From assembly GCA_011503125.2 (NCBI GenBank), contig WWBZ02000010.1, positions 496,001-560,000 of the forward strand: 64,000 bases of DNA. The letters run 5' to 3'. The notes beneath the pieces are model-generated. The model saw nothing but the letters and a program-made list of their open reading frames with translations. It made no database searches and was not told where the DNA came from. How positions within the stretch are numbered: position 1 is the first letter of the stretch; each line of letters begins with the position of its first letter. This stretch comes from Botryosphaeria dothidea (Eukaryota; Ascomycota; Dothideomycetes; Botryosphaeriales; Botryosphaeriaceae). The translations under genes and the position numbers were made by a program. Below, piece by piece: positions 1 to 10,976 of the stretch.

Positions 1-181
1 GAGGTGGTTAGTATTCTAGAGCCAATTCTAGGGGTGCTATGGATTGACTGTCCGTCGTGCGGCTGTCCAATATATGTTCCTTGATGATGGCTAACAAGAT
101 AGCATTAGCCAGACCTAAAGTACAGCTAAACCTTCTTTTTAGACACTTAGTAATAGATAATAAGCTGTGGATAGATAAATT

Positions 182-421
182 TGTTACGATTTGATCCCTG
201 AGGGTGCCTTGGATGGATCCTGCGGCGAGATCTTGGGTCGAGAGGACCCTGAAGCTCAACAAGAAAACTCTGCAACTCGTTACCAGTAAAAGGAACCCTG
301 GAGAGATATATAAGCAGCGCTATCTTGCTTATAACCTTGCTTCCTTTTCTCTTTAGCTTAGTCTTCTCGTAGATAGAATGCTACTGTATTTCCGCGAGTG
401 CACCGGATACAAGCCATCACA
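182..421 (+). mobile_element. Solo LTR, family alpha, nested in LINE tail
   Basis: A 240-bp sequence starts TGTTACG and ends CCATCACA, with a TATATAAG box inside. It is flanked by a perfect 5-bp duplication AAATT (177-181 and 422-426), which is diagnostic of LTR integration. The same sequence recurs at 51835-52071 and, more diverged, at 35983-36186. No internal retrotransposon region accompanies it, so it is a solo LTR left by LTR-LTR recombination. The flanks join into the LINE family 1 tail, so it landed in an existing LINE. Confidence 0.88.
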
Positions 422-429
422 AAATTCAT

Positions 430-3400
430 TTCTTCCCGATATAGCTCCCTTGCGGGTCCATACGGGGCTGGCTACCTATAGTTATTTTACACGAGGGGGA
501 AAACCTTTTCGCCTGGCAAAAAACCCCTCCTCTCTATCTAGGCCTGTTTGTCCCTACTGGTTCTGTTTTTCCTTCTTACCGGTAGCGGCTGCTGTGGCAG
601 CCCTACATTCACCTACTAGACCTATCCCTTTAGTCCTTATCCTCGTAGTTGTCCGGGTCCTGGTGGTCCTGGTGGTCCTGATGGTCCTCCTGGTTCCTCG
701 TCCTGGTTGTCTTCCTGGATTAGTTCCCTTGCCAGGCTGAATTGCTTAAGCAGCCCTAGGCGCAAGAACTAGTCTGTTGCTGCTTTGACCCCCTTCTTTG
801 TTGAGAGGAGGGAGTGGTAGTCCGTGGTCCCTGCCCTTTGAAGCATCTGTGCCCTGCCCTGTTGGAAGTGGGGGCAGAAGAGGAGGATGTGCTTTGGGGT
901 TTGTCTATGCCAGCCGTATGGGCAGGCAGAGGTGGGGAGGTAGTAGTTAAGGAGGGAGTTTGCCTTTTTCCTAAGCAGGGTTCTTCTAGCTGGGCTGGCT
1001 GTGCCCTGGGCACTTAGAGTGGCTCGGGCTATCTGCCTGATGCTCTGGCAAGTTTCCTCTACTACTGCCGCTACTGGGCCATCCTTACACCTAATAGTAT
1101 AGGCTAGTGCTAGTTCGTCTAGGTGTAGTGAGAGTGGGGGAATCTCCGTCTCATGCTCTAAGGTTTGTGTGCTGGTTGACCTGTACGCCCCTGAGATGGG
1201 TGAGGACTGGCCTTACCACGGCCGTATAGATATGGCGGGCTTTAGTAAATGAGGCTCCCCAGGTAGACGCTGCGAGTCTAGAGAGAGATGTACACTGTCT
1301 AATTGCTTTAGCTCCTGTTTCCCTAATATGGGGTCCCTATCTGAGCTTGTTATCGACGTGGACTCCTAGAATCTTGATTATAGGCTCTAGGTGTCCAGTA
1401 AATCCAGGGATGCGGATTTCTGCTACCATATTGAATCTCCTTGGTTTTCTTGTAAAGTGAATAAGATAGTACTTATCAGGCGAGAACGCTGACCCGTGGG
1501 TAGCTGCCTAGTGCTCGCAGACTTGGTGTGCTCCCTCTAGTATCCTATAGTTTTATTCTGTAGATCTACTAAAGGTAAGGATGTTGGTATCATCGACAAA
1601 TCTAAGAGGGAAAGTATTGCCCCTGCGTAGTTGTATAAGTAGATTAGAGGCAAAGAATAAGTAGAGGATCGGAGATAGTGAAGATCCTTAGGGAATCCCA
1701 ATTGAGGTCTGAATTGATAGGCTGGTAAAGTCCCCAAAGGATAACTAAGTATTGCGGCCCTGTAGGAAGGAGTAAGTGAATCTTTCTACCTATTCCGGGA
1801 GCCTTACCATCTTTATATTATAGAGAAGCCTCCTATGAGATACATGGTCGTATGCTCCTGAGATGTCTAGGCTAAGGACTGAAGCCACTAGTCCAGGATC
1901 TTGTGCCCAGACAGTATAAATCTGTTCTATGAGCAGGTCGAGAGCTGCTACTGCGGACCTATTTCTCCTAGCTCCCATCTATATATTAGGGAGCAGGCCG
2001 TACGCTTTAGTAGCCTAGGAGATTCTATCTGCTATAATCCTCTCAAGTAGCTTCCCTAGCGTATTAAGTAGGGCAATCGGCCTAAATGATTTGGCTTTGG
2101 TGTAGTCATCCCTCTGTAGTTTCCTTAGGACTACGGTAATAGAGCTTTTAAACTGCCTAGGATGGTATGCAAGTGCGAGGCATCCCTAGAAGAGCCTGGT
2201 GAGTGGTCCGCTCAGTGTCTGAGTGCACTGCTTTAAGAACCTATTGATGATCTTATCTAGGCCTGGTGCCTTATCTGGGGGAAGCTACTTGATAGTGTGG
2301 ATGACCTGCTCTTCGGCGAGGTCTTGGGGGATCTCCACTGGCACTGGGTATGTACACCCATCCAAGTCTGAGAGGTCGGTGGCCCTGGGAGGGGGGAAGA
2401 ACTAGTTGATAAGGATTTCTGCCTTGGACTGGTTGTCGTAGCGTAGTTGTCTATCTGCTCCCTGGAGGGGTGGGAACTGAGGTGGGGCTGGAGGCTCTAG
2501 TGCCCTTGTTCTTGCCCACTTTGAGAGCTTCCAGAGTGCAGATGGGTCTAAGGTAATCTCAGCTACTGTTCTGCGCCATGCTTTTGTTCTATCCCTTCTA
2601 ATCTGCCTCTTCTTGCTATTAGCAATAGTTTGGTATGCCACCCAGTCCTCCTCCCTCCCTGTGGCTGTCCACTTCCTTCTAGCTGCTCTAGCCTGGTGCA
2701 CTAGGTCCGAACACTCCTTTGTCTATTGCATAGAGGCCTAGGGCGAGGGTCTCGCTATTGGGATGGCCTCCTGGAGTAGTTCAGTGAAGTGATCCAGGTC
2801 TGCTTTGGTGTTAAGAAGGGCTGCTTTAAGGTGTTCGAGCTTTGTTTGGAGCACCTTATTAGTTCTCTTTCAGTCTACTTTTTTCCACTGGGGCCTTAGA
2901 GGGCGTAGTTCTGTAGGAGTAGGGGAGATGTCAAGCGTAGTGAGGATAGGTAGGTGGTCCTGACTAACTCTGCAGCTAAGGATCCTCTCCTCTAGCCACT
3001 GTGTAGTAAAGATAAGGTCTAGGGTACTCTCGCTGCTACCCTCTCTCCTAGTAATAGTACCTCTTGGGAGGGCTAGATTAAGGTTAGCTATAGTAGCTAT
3101 TTCGATAAGGTTATCTGCAAGGGTGTGGTGTATTGGGGAGGTATAACCTCCCCAGATAGGGTGGTGGAGGTTGAAGTCCCCTAAGAGAATGTGTTCCCCT
3201 GGCTTTGTAAGGGCTCCTGGAAGGATGGATAGGGTTCCTAGGGCTATACTAGTATGAGAGGCTGGCGGGGGATTATAGCAGTTATAGATGTAGATTGTAC
3301 GTGTCTTGGTGATAAGGGATAGTATAATAAGATCTGGTGAGTGGACTGTTGCTTACTAGGAGTCGGGGGCAATGGCCTTACTTATAAGGAAGCAGGTTCT

Positions 3401-3601
3401 TGCTACTCCCTCCTAGGGAAAAACTGTATAGTAGGCAGGGTGTCTTGCTGTTGTCTTGACTCTCGGGTTCCTCTAAGGTTCCTGGATGGCTAGGATATGG
3501 TGGATCTTTGGGTCCACTTCCTTGAAAAGGGGGAGCATTACCCTATCCTTGCTCTTATAGACGTTATACTGTACGATGGAGAGAGAGCCTATGTCGAACA
3601 T
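430..3601 (-). pseudogene. LINE family 1 ORF2 (endonuclease + reverse transcriptase), broken
   Basis: The ORF begins at the ATG at 3601-3599, overlapping ORF1. An apurinic-type endonuclease follows: GDFNLHHP near 3165-3190, a STLDLIFTT-like strand, and SQDHLPIL near 2945-2975, the catalytic Asp/Asn and Asp-His motifs of that fold. The RT starts around 2400 (PPDKAPGPDKI-type motif) and continues with VLSLDISGAYDHV near 1850-1890, carrying the first catalytic Asp. Many stop codons and two internal deletions leave no usable frame. The sense frame of the RT is preserved better in the copy at 33205-35639. Confidence 0.82.
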
Positions 3602-5180
3602 TGACTTTCTTCCATCTCTAGGTCCGGCTGCGAGGGGGCTAGTGGTATAGGCTGTGAGGAGGGAGTTCCCGCGGGCTCCTCTAAGGCGTGTTGTAAGCTG
3701 TTAAGTCCGGTGAACCTCATTTGGTTAGGAGGCGGGGGGCGGCTTAAGTCTCTTGGTCCCCTCTTGACCGGCTCCTCCTCCCTAGTCCTCTTCCTTGGTC
3801 CAACGGTCAACCAGTTAGTTTGGGGCTGTGTCTTGGTTATCAGGGATCCTTCCCGATGCCTCTCTGGTGCTGCTAGGCGGGCCTGGGCGGCCTTAGTATG
3901 GCAGGCTCTGCGTGCTGGGCAGGAGTTGCTCCAGGCTATGTGCCTTTGAGAGCAGTTTGCGCACTGTATGCTTTCCTTAGGGTAATCCCTAGTATTATAT
4001 GCCTTGCTGTACTATCCGCACTTTTCCTCCTTTTTATAATGGTTGGTTATATAGCCGTAGGCCTAGCACTTGAAACACTGGGTTACTGTGAAGGCTGTAT
4101 TATAGTACTATGCTATATGGATAGCAAAGTTAATGACAAGCCCCTTATCAATGATCTAGTTGGCAGTTTCGGGGTTTATGGTGCTAAGGATAATGGCCGA
4201 GTGAGTTTTCCCCTCTGGGAGCTTCCTCTTTAGCCAGGCCAGCTTACTAATGCGTAGTCCTAGGTGTAGAGATAGGTTCTGCTCCTGGATGGTTTGGATG
4301 GCTTGGGGGTCTGTGGTATCGATTCCTTCTCGAGGGACGTTGTGTACTAGCACTGAGTACAGCTGCTGGTTGGGCCTGACTTCTTTTCCTAGTCCTATAG
4401 TCCATTCCTGGTCCTGGAGAAGGGCTGTTCTGGTTGCTTCATCAGGCATAAAGATCCTAACGTCTCCACTGGGGAGCTTCTTGGCAGCAAGTACTTGCAC
4501 GCCCAGCTTTTTCCTGCTTGGATCTTTCTGATGATTGCCTCGTTTGAGAGCTTGGCTACATCTTGTCTGTTTGCTGTCTCTGGGAAGTGGAGGGTGAGTT
4601 CAGTGGTGGCTGGAGGGGTAGGGGGCTTCGGGGCTGCTTGGGCTGCAATTTGTGCCCAGCTGCAAGTGGTAGGTATAGGTATAGGGTTTGTTTGGATACT
4701 GCTGACTGTCCTTTGGACCTGCTGTATCTCTTTTAGGATGTCCTTTAGGCCTGGCTCCTTGGTGGTTGCCTCTTGGCAGATAGTAATATGATCCTGGAAG
4801 ATTGTCTTGGCGATGTCGAGAAAATTTTTCATCTGGCTAGAGAGGACTGAAGGGAGGCTGGCGGATGTTTGTAGGGCTTGGAGGAGGGTGTCTGCTGTTT
4901 TTGAGGCTCTTTCAACGTATTCTACGCTATACCGGGTGCTCTGCGGTTTCTTGGGAGTGTGTTGGGGTTGGGTAGAGGTAGTCACTGGGGGAGGCTGTTC
5001 GCCCCTTCCTACGGCCTCTATATCAACCCCAACGCGGTTGCAGCTGTCTTGAGTACTGTTTTGGGACTCGCGAAGCCTAGGAGAGTCCTTAGGGCCCTCT
5101 CCCGGCGCCGTAGCTTGGGGTCGATTTTTGGTGTGGTCATGTTTTTTTTTTATGGCTGTTAATATCGGATCTGCTAGATG
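3589..5180 (-). pseudogene. LINE family 1 ORF1 (gag-like, zinc knuckles), broken
   Basis: Read leftwards, the frame gives a Pro/Gln-rich N-terminus, a helical middle, then an RNA-binding-like segment (about 4156-4560) and a C-terminal Cys-rich part near 3900-4090, where a CX2C...H...C knuckle (QCANCSQRHIAWSNSC) is readable. The frame shifts near 4490, and TAG codons interrupt the first knuckle. ORF1 of Tad/I-type LINEs is a nucleic-acid chaperone that packages the element RNA. Its last codons overlap the ORF2 start: ORF1 stops at 3589-3591 while an ORF2 ATG lies at 3599-3601, a 13-nt overlap. Confidence 0.8.
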
Positions 5181-5190
5181 TATAAATAAT

Positions 5191-6580
5191 TGATTTTTTT
5201 TTAGTTGGGTGTGTAGAGCAATTTGGCGAGAATTTACTGAATTCTCTAGAATTCGAAATTTTGCCAACCCGATCACTTTGCGTACCTTCTAAAAATTACC
5301 GGTTTTCTCTCCACATTGAACATATTTTTAAAGATTACTGATTTTCTCCTCACTTTTCACTTTTTTTTAAAAATGTTTTACTGATTTGCTCTCCACTCCG
5401 AAAGTCACGTTTCAAACTTGGCCTTTGCTTCCAATGTAACAAGACACTAACTCTGAAATAGCCTTGCAACATCTTTTGGCTTTATTATTTTTGTTTCAGT
5501 CTCAGATCTAGTGAAAATCAGGGCTTTCCAGTCAGACTGCTCGGTCTCTCGATTAAGAGTGATTTCTTGGAGTTTAGGATGTGCGGCGAAAACCATCGAG
5601 CCGAAGTACTTTACGATATGTCCAGTCATCTCGACCAAGCTAAGACCATTTAGCCAAGGGCGTGCAGGGACAATGACGTTGGAAACGGATGCTCATGAGG
5701 GAGGAATATGAACATTTCTGGAGGACGTTCTCGTTCATTCTACCTTAATATGCCCTAGTACTCTTACTTGGATATCAGTCATCCCCTCCCTTCGCCTTCC
5801 TCCCTCATCTTCACACTAATCGTTACAATTTTTACTTTCATCCTTATCACCCCCTAGAATCTCCCTTTACCCTCTTCTCTAAGCTCGGGCGTTATTTCTA
5901 TGGCTCTTATTACCCTAATGCTCGCTCACTCTTATCCTTGATGTTCTTACTAGCTTCTTTATTATTTTCTCGCCAATTTGGAGAGATCTCTTGCGGTGGA
6001 GAGCAGCTAGCCCTTCTTGTGTATATGATAACTTTATAAAGCGAGTAGACGGGGGAATGACTACCTTTTTCGGTGGTCTTCACCTCCATTTTAGGCAGCT
6101 TCTCGGCCAGCAAATCCGTCGCCGCTTTAAGCGAGAGCATAGCGCTAGTGGCGGACCCCTGTTACCACACCAAAATCATTCCACAGCACCGCGCGCAACT
6201 CGCCTGGCACCCTAGACAGTCGCTACATGGTACGCAAAGATCGCTCAGCTGCTACTGATCAATGTTTCCGCTTCCGAGCCCAAACGAGCGACGATTCCTC
6301 GCTGCGCTAGCACTGCTGGAGGCTGCGCCGTTGCCTAGAGCAGGACGCTTTCACTCTAGCGTACATCTATATAAACTCCTCTTCTCCCCCATCTAACGCA
6401 TGCATTCGACACGCACACAACTCTCAACCTATAAGTCGATAGCATTTGCCTCGACAACCTTGTCTACTCCTTCACCATCGCCGCCACGAGCCTTTGACCA
6501 TCCTCCTCAACATATCTCGCGGATGCGTGTCTGTAGCCTTCGCAGAACATAAGTCTCGCCCGAAAACTTCAACCGCCGAC
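5191..6580. other. Non-coding stretch upstream of recombinase, with triple 19-bp repeat
   Basis: No convincing gene. The left part (5160-5400) is AT-rich and holds three direct copies of a 19-bp motif, listed separately. The right part (about 6370-6580) holds a TATATAAA-like box and pyrimidine-rich runs and is a plausible promoter and 5' UTR of the recombinase that starts at 6581. Short open frames here have no recognisable content. Confidence 0.5.
5296..5396 (+). repeat. Three direct copies of a 19-bp TTAC motif
   Basis: TTACCGGTTTTCTCTCCAC lies at 5296-5314, TTACTGATTTTCTCCTCAC at 5335-5353 and TTACTGATTTGCTCTCCAC at 5378-5396. Spacing is 39 and 43 bp, and intervening sequence is mostly T-rich. 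The array lies about 1.2 kb upstream of the DUF3435 recombinase and just beyond the 5' side of the LINE. Recombinase-binding repeats near an element end would look like this, but that role is inference. Confidence 0.7.
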
Positions 6581-8300
6581 ATGCTAAGCGCAGAGGATCT
6601 CAACAGCATAGAGGCGACATTCGACGAAACGACACTAACTCAGCGAATATATAGTAATAGTAGCGAAACGTTGCTTAAGCTGGTCGAGGGGCTATGGATG
6701 CGGTAAGTGCAGTTCCCCATTCCAAAGCCACTAAGCTGACTTCTGCGGACAGGTATTGCGCTATACGAGGGCTTGATGACGAAGTCACTATCAAAAAGGT
6801 CGATGCAAGACTACTTCACAACTTCTTTTTCTGGTTACTTAGCTACCGTAAGGGGACTCTACGCGCCAAGGGAACGTTAGAAACCTACTGGAAGGTCTTT
6901 TGTCTGGTCCGCGAGCGCAAGGTCGGCTCCAAGCTTGATAGGCTTATTATCCGGCAAACACAAGGCGTGAGTTCTCCTAGAGGTTCTAAAATGTAGACTC
7001 CAGGATGCTGATCAAGGCTTCTAAAGGGTTTGCAACGATTGGTTAAAGACTTCGGATTGCAAACGAAGAAGAGGGAGAAAGTTGCGATGCATGTCGAGGA
7101 TTTGTTCGAGGTTCTCAGGACGCTGTGGGTCTCGACAGACATGACCTTTGACCACGAGAGGCACCGCGCGCAGCTTTCGCTTATCATGTTGCTGGCCGGC
7201 ATTACGGGTAGCAGACCGGGGGCCCTCTTGGCTCTCCGCTATTGCGACGTACAGGTCACTCTTATCAAGGATCCCGCGGGCGGGCAGCGACCGCTCGTTT
7301 TGATCGAGTTGACTTATGAGTACACTAAAGGCTATCTCGGTGCGAAGGACAGGTATTATAATTATGAATGAGCGGATCTTCGCAGGATATGGCTAACGGA
7401 GGATTTAGCAACACCTTTCCTATACCAGAAATCAGACATGATCCGTGTCTGGTACTCTCTCCGCACGCGTACTTCTTGGCTTTGGCGTTCAGCGATATGC
7501 GACATTCGATAGATCCAAGACGACCACGGAGCCTCACGGCCAAGCAGTCAGCAAGCATCGAGAAGCATCCGAGAGTAACCGTGTTGGGCGAGAAGAGAGA
7601 CAAAATTAATCAGGAATTGGCAAGGGCAAAGCTTTGGAAAGCTCCCCCGACGGTGCTTTCGAGTCTTCGAAGCGCTAGACGCGACGCGGTCCTCGCTTAC
7701 CGGAGAGAAAAACAGCGGCAAAGACAAGCTCTACTCGACAAGCTCAAGAAGGAATTTGACAGAGATCAGGCGATCGCGGATATCCAAGACCAGCTCCACA
7801 ATCGGCCGGTCGATGCCCCACGGCAAACTTTAGGCGGGCATCTCCCCCTAACAAGAGCTCGCGTATATCATGCACTCTTCACGATCCCTGAATCGACGTA
7901 CGAAGAAGACAAGTACCACATAATGCGTGCAATCACCGCCCTTGTCACCTTGTGTGGACCTAAAGAAAGCAACACACAAGATACTTCAGCTAGCCCCACT
8001 TATAAAACAGGCCCGAGATACAAAGACACGGCTGAGGATTCGATGAGACCTCTGAGCAGGACCGGATGTTCTCGTACACTCCAGTGCAAGCCCACACAAT
8101 GCTTTCTTTGCTTCGGGGATCGGGAACTTATGATCGGAAAGCGTGTGAAGGAGTTTTACAGTAGAAGGGACTTGGGGAAGCACCTGCATCATCATCATTT
8201 GAGATGGATCTCTGAGAAGAGTGTCACTGTTTGTCCCATAGATCGCCAAAGGCTTCTTGGTCATGCTGGGCTTCTTACCCACTGGCATTCTTATCATTGA
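6581..8300 (+). CDS. DUF3435 tyrosine recombinase, Starship captain-like, catalytic box II missing
   Basis: Four exons (6581-6702, 6753-6966, 7027-7352, 7409-8300) join in frame into about 517 aa. Introns are 50, 60 and 56 bp, with GT-AG ends and a GCTAAC branch site in the third. The N-terminal SAM-like DNA-binding part reads LLHNFFFWLLSYRKGTL. The first catalytic arginine lies in GITGSRPGALLALRY, followed by the family's TKGYLGAKD and NTFPIPEI segments. From LALAF the frame jumps directly to MRHSIDPRRPR. Relatives I know carry roughly 120-150 residues there, including the Arg-...-His-...-Tyr active-site box, so this protein should not cleave DNA. The C-terminus keeps a CX2C...H-rich zinc-finger region (CFLCFGDREL...), while the second finger lacks a Cys (CPID). 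The ATG at 6581 is chosen over 6446 because family similarity begins near it. In Starships the captain is the first gene and transposes the whole element. Confidence 0.85.
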
Positions 8301-8533
8301 ACTCCAAACATTTCTATCTGAAAGTGGAATGCGGCGAAGCGGCACAATCTCCACACATTAAAGTTTAGGCATCGACAGAACGCATGATCGAGCTCACTTT
8401 CTACCCGGTATGCATTGAAGAAAGTACATGGCAAATGACTTCTTCCCAGAGCGAAAGAAAAAGAAACGAGAACGCTTAGATATCAATCAACCTATTATAT
8501 GATCCGAGCCTTCCGACTCGGCTATATCTTCTC

Positions 8534-10013
8534 TTATCGCAGAGCATGCCTCTCCCCGATGATCAAATCGTTTGAATGGGCAATACCGGTTGTAGAGTCA
8601 GGATGCCATCTTGTTGGGCCACTACACTCCGAAATTTGACGCAGCACTTCCCCCCTTATGCTGGGTATCATCAAATTCAAAATATCCCGTTGGTGAATAC
8701 GCGCCTTATCTCGGTCCTGGAAAGCCAACTCCGGTGGAAACCAGTTCAGATAGATTTTCTGATGAGATGCAGGCTCGACAAATCCTCCCGGGTGGCATCG
8801 GATGTAAAGTGCGCAACAGTGGCAAGCGGGTTTGCTGCAAACGATGTACCTATCCAAATCAACGAACGGAATGCCGTTGGTATAGAAATGTTCGAGGAGC
8901 GCCAGCTCACAGTGAACCCGTGGGCGGAAGTTTGGGTCTCGATAAGACGCCAAAAATCGAGAGTAGAGATCAAATTTCTGATCCATGATAGCAAGCATGG
9001 TCTGGTAGTGAAGTACATCTTCAGTTGCGCCTTGCGGTAACATACGCACGATCATGCTTTCAAAAGTTGTCTTTGCGTCCGTAAGGGGAGGGTCATGGGA
9101 CGGAGATGCTGTGCTCAGGCAGCGGACCTCGAATCCCTCAAAAAGTTGGGGAAGCCTTTGCGCAGCGGCAATTAAAGTGGCTGCAACCCGGAAATGGTAG
9201 CCTAGCCGACCGATGTAATGTCTGATAAGTTGGAACGGACTAGATCCGACGCCCTCATCACTTAACGTGTGCCCGTAGTGGCTCCGAGCATGTAGGACTT
9301 TCATTTGAGCCGCACCTCTTGCCTCGTAAGCCCATCGACAAAGCTCGAAAGGATTGGCTGGATCAAAGACAATTTTTTCCAGCCAGTGACGAAGATCGCG
9401 GTCTATTAGGATTGTCAATAGCTATTCGAAAAGCGAGTGGATTATCCAGCGCACCTTCACGAGAATCCTCGTTTAAAAGCGTTGTTAAACATCGTCGGCG
9501 CTGTGGATTGAGATGAGACCAATATTTCTTTATACGATTACGTCCAAAGCTGATGCAATTCCTGGCGATCAACTCCAAGTCCTTCTCTGTAACATTCTCC
9601 GGGTTGAGTGATAGTTCCTTCAAGTTCTGTAAAAGGCCTTCTAAAAAGTGCTTTACTCTTTCTCCTGGACCTTTGTTGGCGCTAAGCCAAAAGCGTGGAC
9701 CTTGGGGGCTGCTCTCTAGTGCAACAGCAGTAACGGTATCCCCGCCCTTGTCGTAATCACAGCTATATGCAAGATGATTGAGGAATGCTCTGCGAAGCTG
9801 ACCTGCCGACAACTCCGCCAGTTCCCCATTCAGAGACTGGGAAACTCGCTCACCCCTTGTTCGGCCTAGCGTATGCAGCAAGACGAGGGGCTCGTAAAAT
9901 CTGCTTAAAAGACGGTGCTGCGGATCTAGTCGAGGCATTCCTTTAGTTGAGGCTGTTCCTAGATTAGAGCCTGTACTAGAGTATCTAGAGCTTGACTTTT
10001 GCCGACGCGGCAT
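8534..10013 (-). pseudogene. OTT_1508-like deaminase-fold protein, frameshifted
   Basis: Two overlapping frames make one fungal protein. The N-terminal part (from ATG at 10013, possibly 10106) includes LLHTLGRTRGERVSQSL and AFLNHLAYSCDYDKGG. The C-terminal part contains the zinc-deaminase signature: VHCEL (His-x-Glu) and, about 25 residues on, SKPACHCC (CX2C), then a GFVEPASHQKIY-like segment typical of the fungal OTT_1508 family. The family is lineage-expanded, and its substrate is unknown. The frame changes by one base between 9363 and 9420 with no clear GT-AG pair, so I call a frameshift, though a missed intron is possible. It is convergent with the recombinase 234 bp away, and could be cargo of the same element. 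Confidence 0.72.
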
Positions 10014-10191
10014 CCTTATGTGAGCAAAAGCTCGATTTTGAATTGTATGATCGACGGAAAAGCAAAACAAAAAAGTCAAAGAAAAAGATCGCTTTTGTGC
10101 ATTCATTTATCGTCATAGAATCCTTGGGGTTAACGAATCGGACTAGTACGGCTATACGATAAAGTTAAGTTCTCGAGGTGTTTTATAGTTC

Positions 10192-10497
10192 TGTTAACCA
10201 GAATCCCCTTGTTTTTCCGGACAGCACTTATTTTCCTTACTACCCCAGGAATCACTTCTTAAATCTTCTATTACCCACGGGATAGATGGAAACCCCTCTT
10301 ATTAATGCCCAACCCCTCATCGACACTTAGTATCGGAATGTTGACACTCTTAGTTACAATACACACTCTCTCTCATATATAAGCAAGTCTACCCACCTTC
10401 ATTGCGGGAGACAGGTAGAAGCACACAGGCAGAAATTTAGTTCTTTCTTCTAACCTCACCCAGTTCAGGACCTAAGGCCTTCCCCACCAGTTTGACA
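10192..10497 (+). mobile_element. Solo LTR, family gamma
   Basis: 306 bp from TGTTAACCAGAAT to CAGTTTGACA with a TATATAAGC box. A perfect 5-bp duplication AGTTC flanks it (10187-10191 and 10498-10502). The other full copy lies in opposite orientation at 10977-11282, and partial copies lie at 40890-41073 and 51321-51422. No internal region remains. Confidence 0.88.
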
Positions 10498-10976
10498 AGT
10501 TCTATTGATAAGCGTTCCCCATACGCGTATGTGTACAAGTATATAGCTTATTCCTAGTGGCTATTAGCCTTGCTAGGAAAATTCTCTCAGAAGCTAGAAT
10601 AGCTTATCGCGTGCCAATCGTAGTCATCGATTTTCGCTTCATATCGTGAAGCGAACATCCCGTCTCTACTAAGCATTCGCGAGTTAATGCGGTACTTATA
10701 TTTCCTTTGCACTAGTAAAGTTAAAAACTATCTTCCCTGCCTGTCTTATCGAAAAGAAATGGTTCGTGGCTCTCAATGTTATCTACTGTTTAAGCTTCTT
10801 TAGAGGCGTTAGAATGCAATAGCTTAACGTAAAACTAAGCTCAAATAGTAGTTAAGGGGAGGGTGTTACAGCCTAGGATTCCTTTACTATAGCAAAGACC
10901 GTCAGATATCTAGCAGCGCTCTAGTACGCTCAGCGATAATACCTAGCAGGCCGGTGACATCGTAATTATATGCTTC
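10498..10976. other. Spacer between two opposed solo LTRs
   Basis: 479 bp without an open gene or recognisable repeat. It is AT-rich with many stops in all frames. A GGTGTTACAGCCTAGG-like string near 10865 resembles one near 41480 and may be a trace of another LTR. Confidence 0.4.

Larger units (their letters stand above)
171..5190 (-). mobile_element. LINE (non-LTR retrotransposon), family 1, copy 1, decayed
   Basis: This is a nearly full-length minus-strand LINE. It has a gag-like ORF1 with CCHC-type knuckles, then an AP-type endonuclease and a reverse transcriptase, in the order typical of fungal Tad-like elements. The 3' end is the segment beside 422-460, with a GATAGATAAATT tail at its left edge, and it matches the ends of copies at 27637 and 35639. 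Against those copies it lacks about 270 bp near 925-935 and about 100 bp near 1197-1205. Many in-frame TAG and TAA codons make it inactive. A solo LTR at 182-421 splits the tail. The 5' boundary is approximate and I found no target duplication for this copy. Confidence 0.9.

Noticed and set aside
378..740. 120-codon plus-strand frame with Val/Leu-rich end
   Set aside because: Antisense of the LINE 3' end; the repeated GTCCTGGTG run belongs to the element and recurs at 27676-27957.
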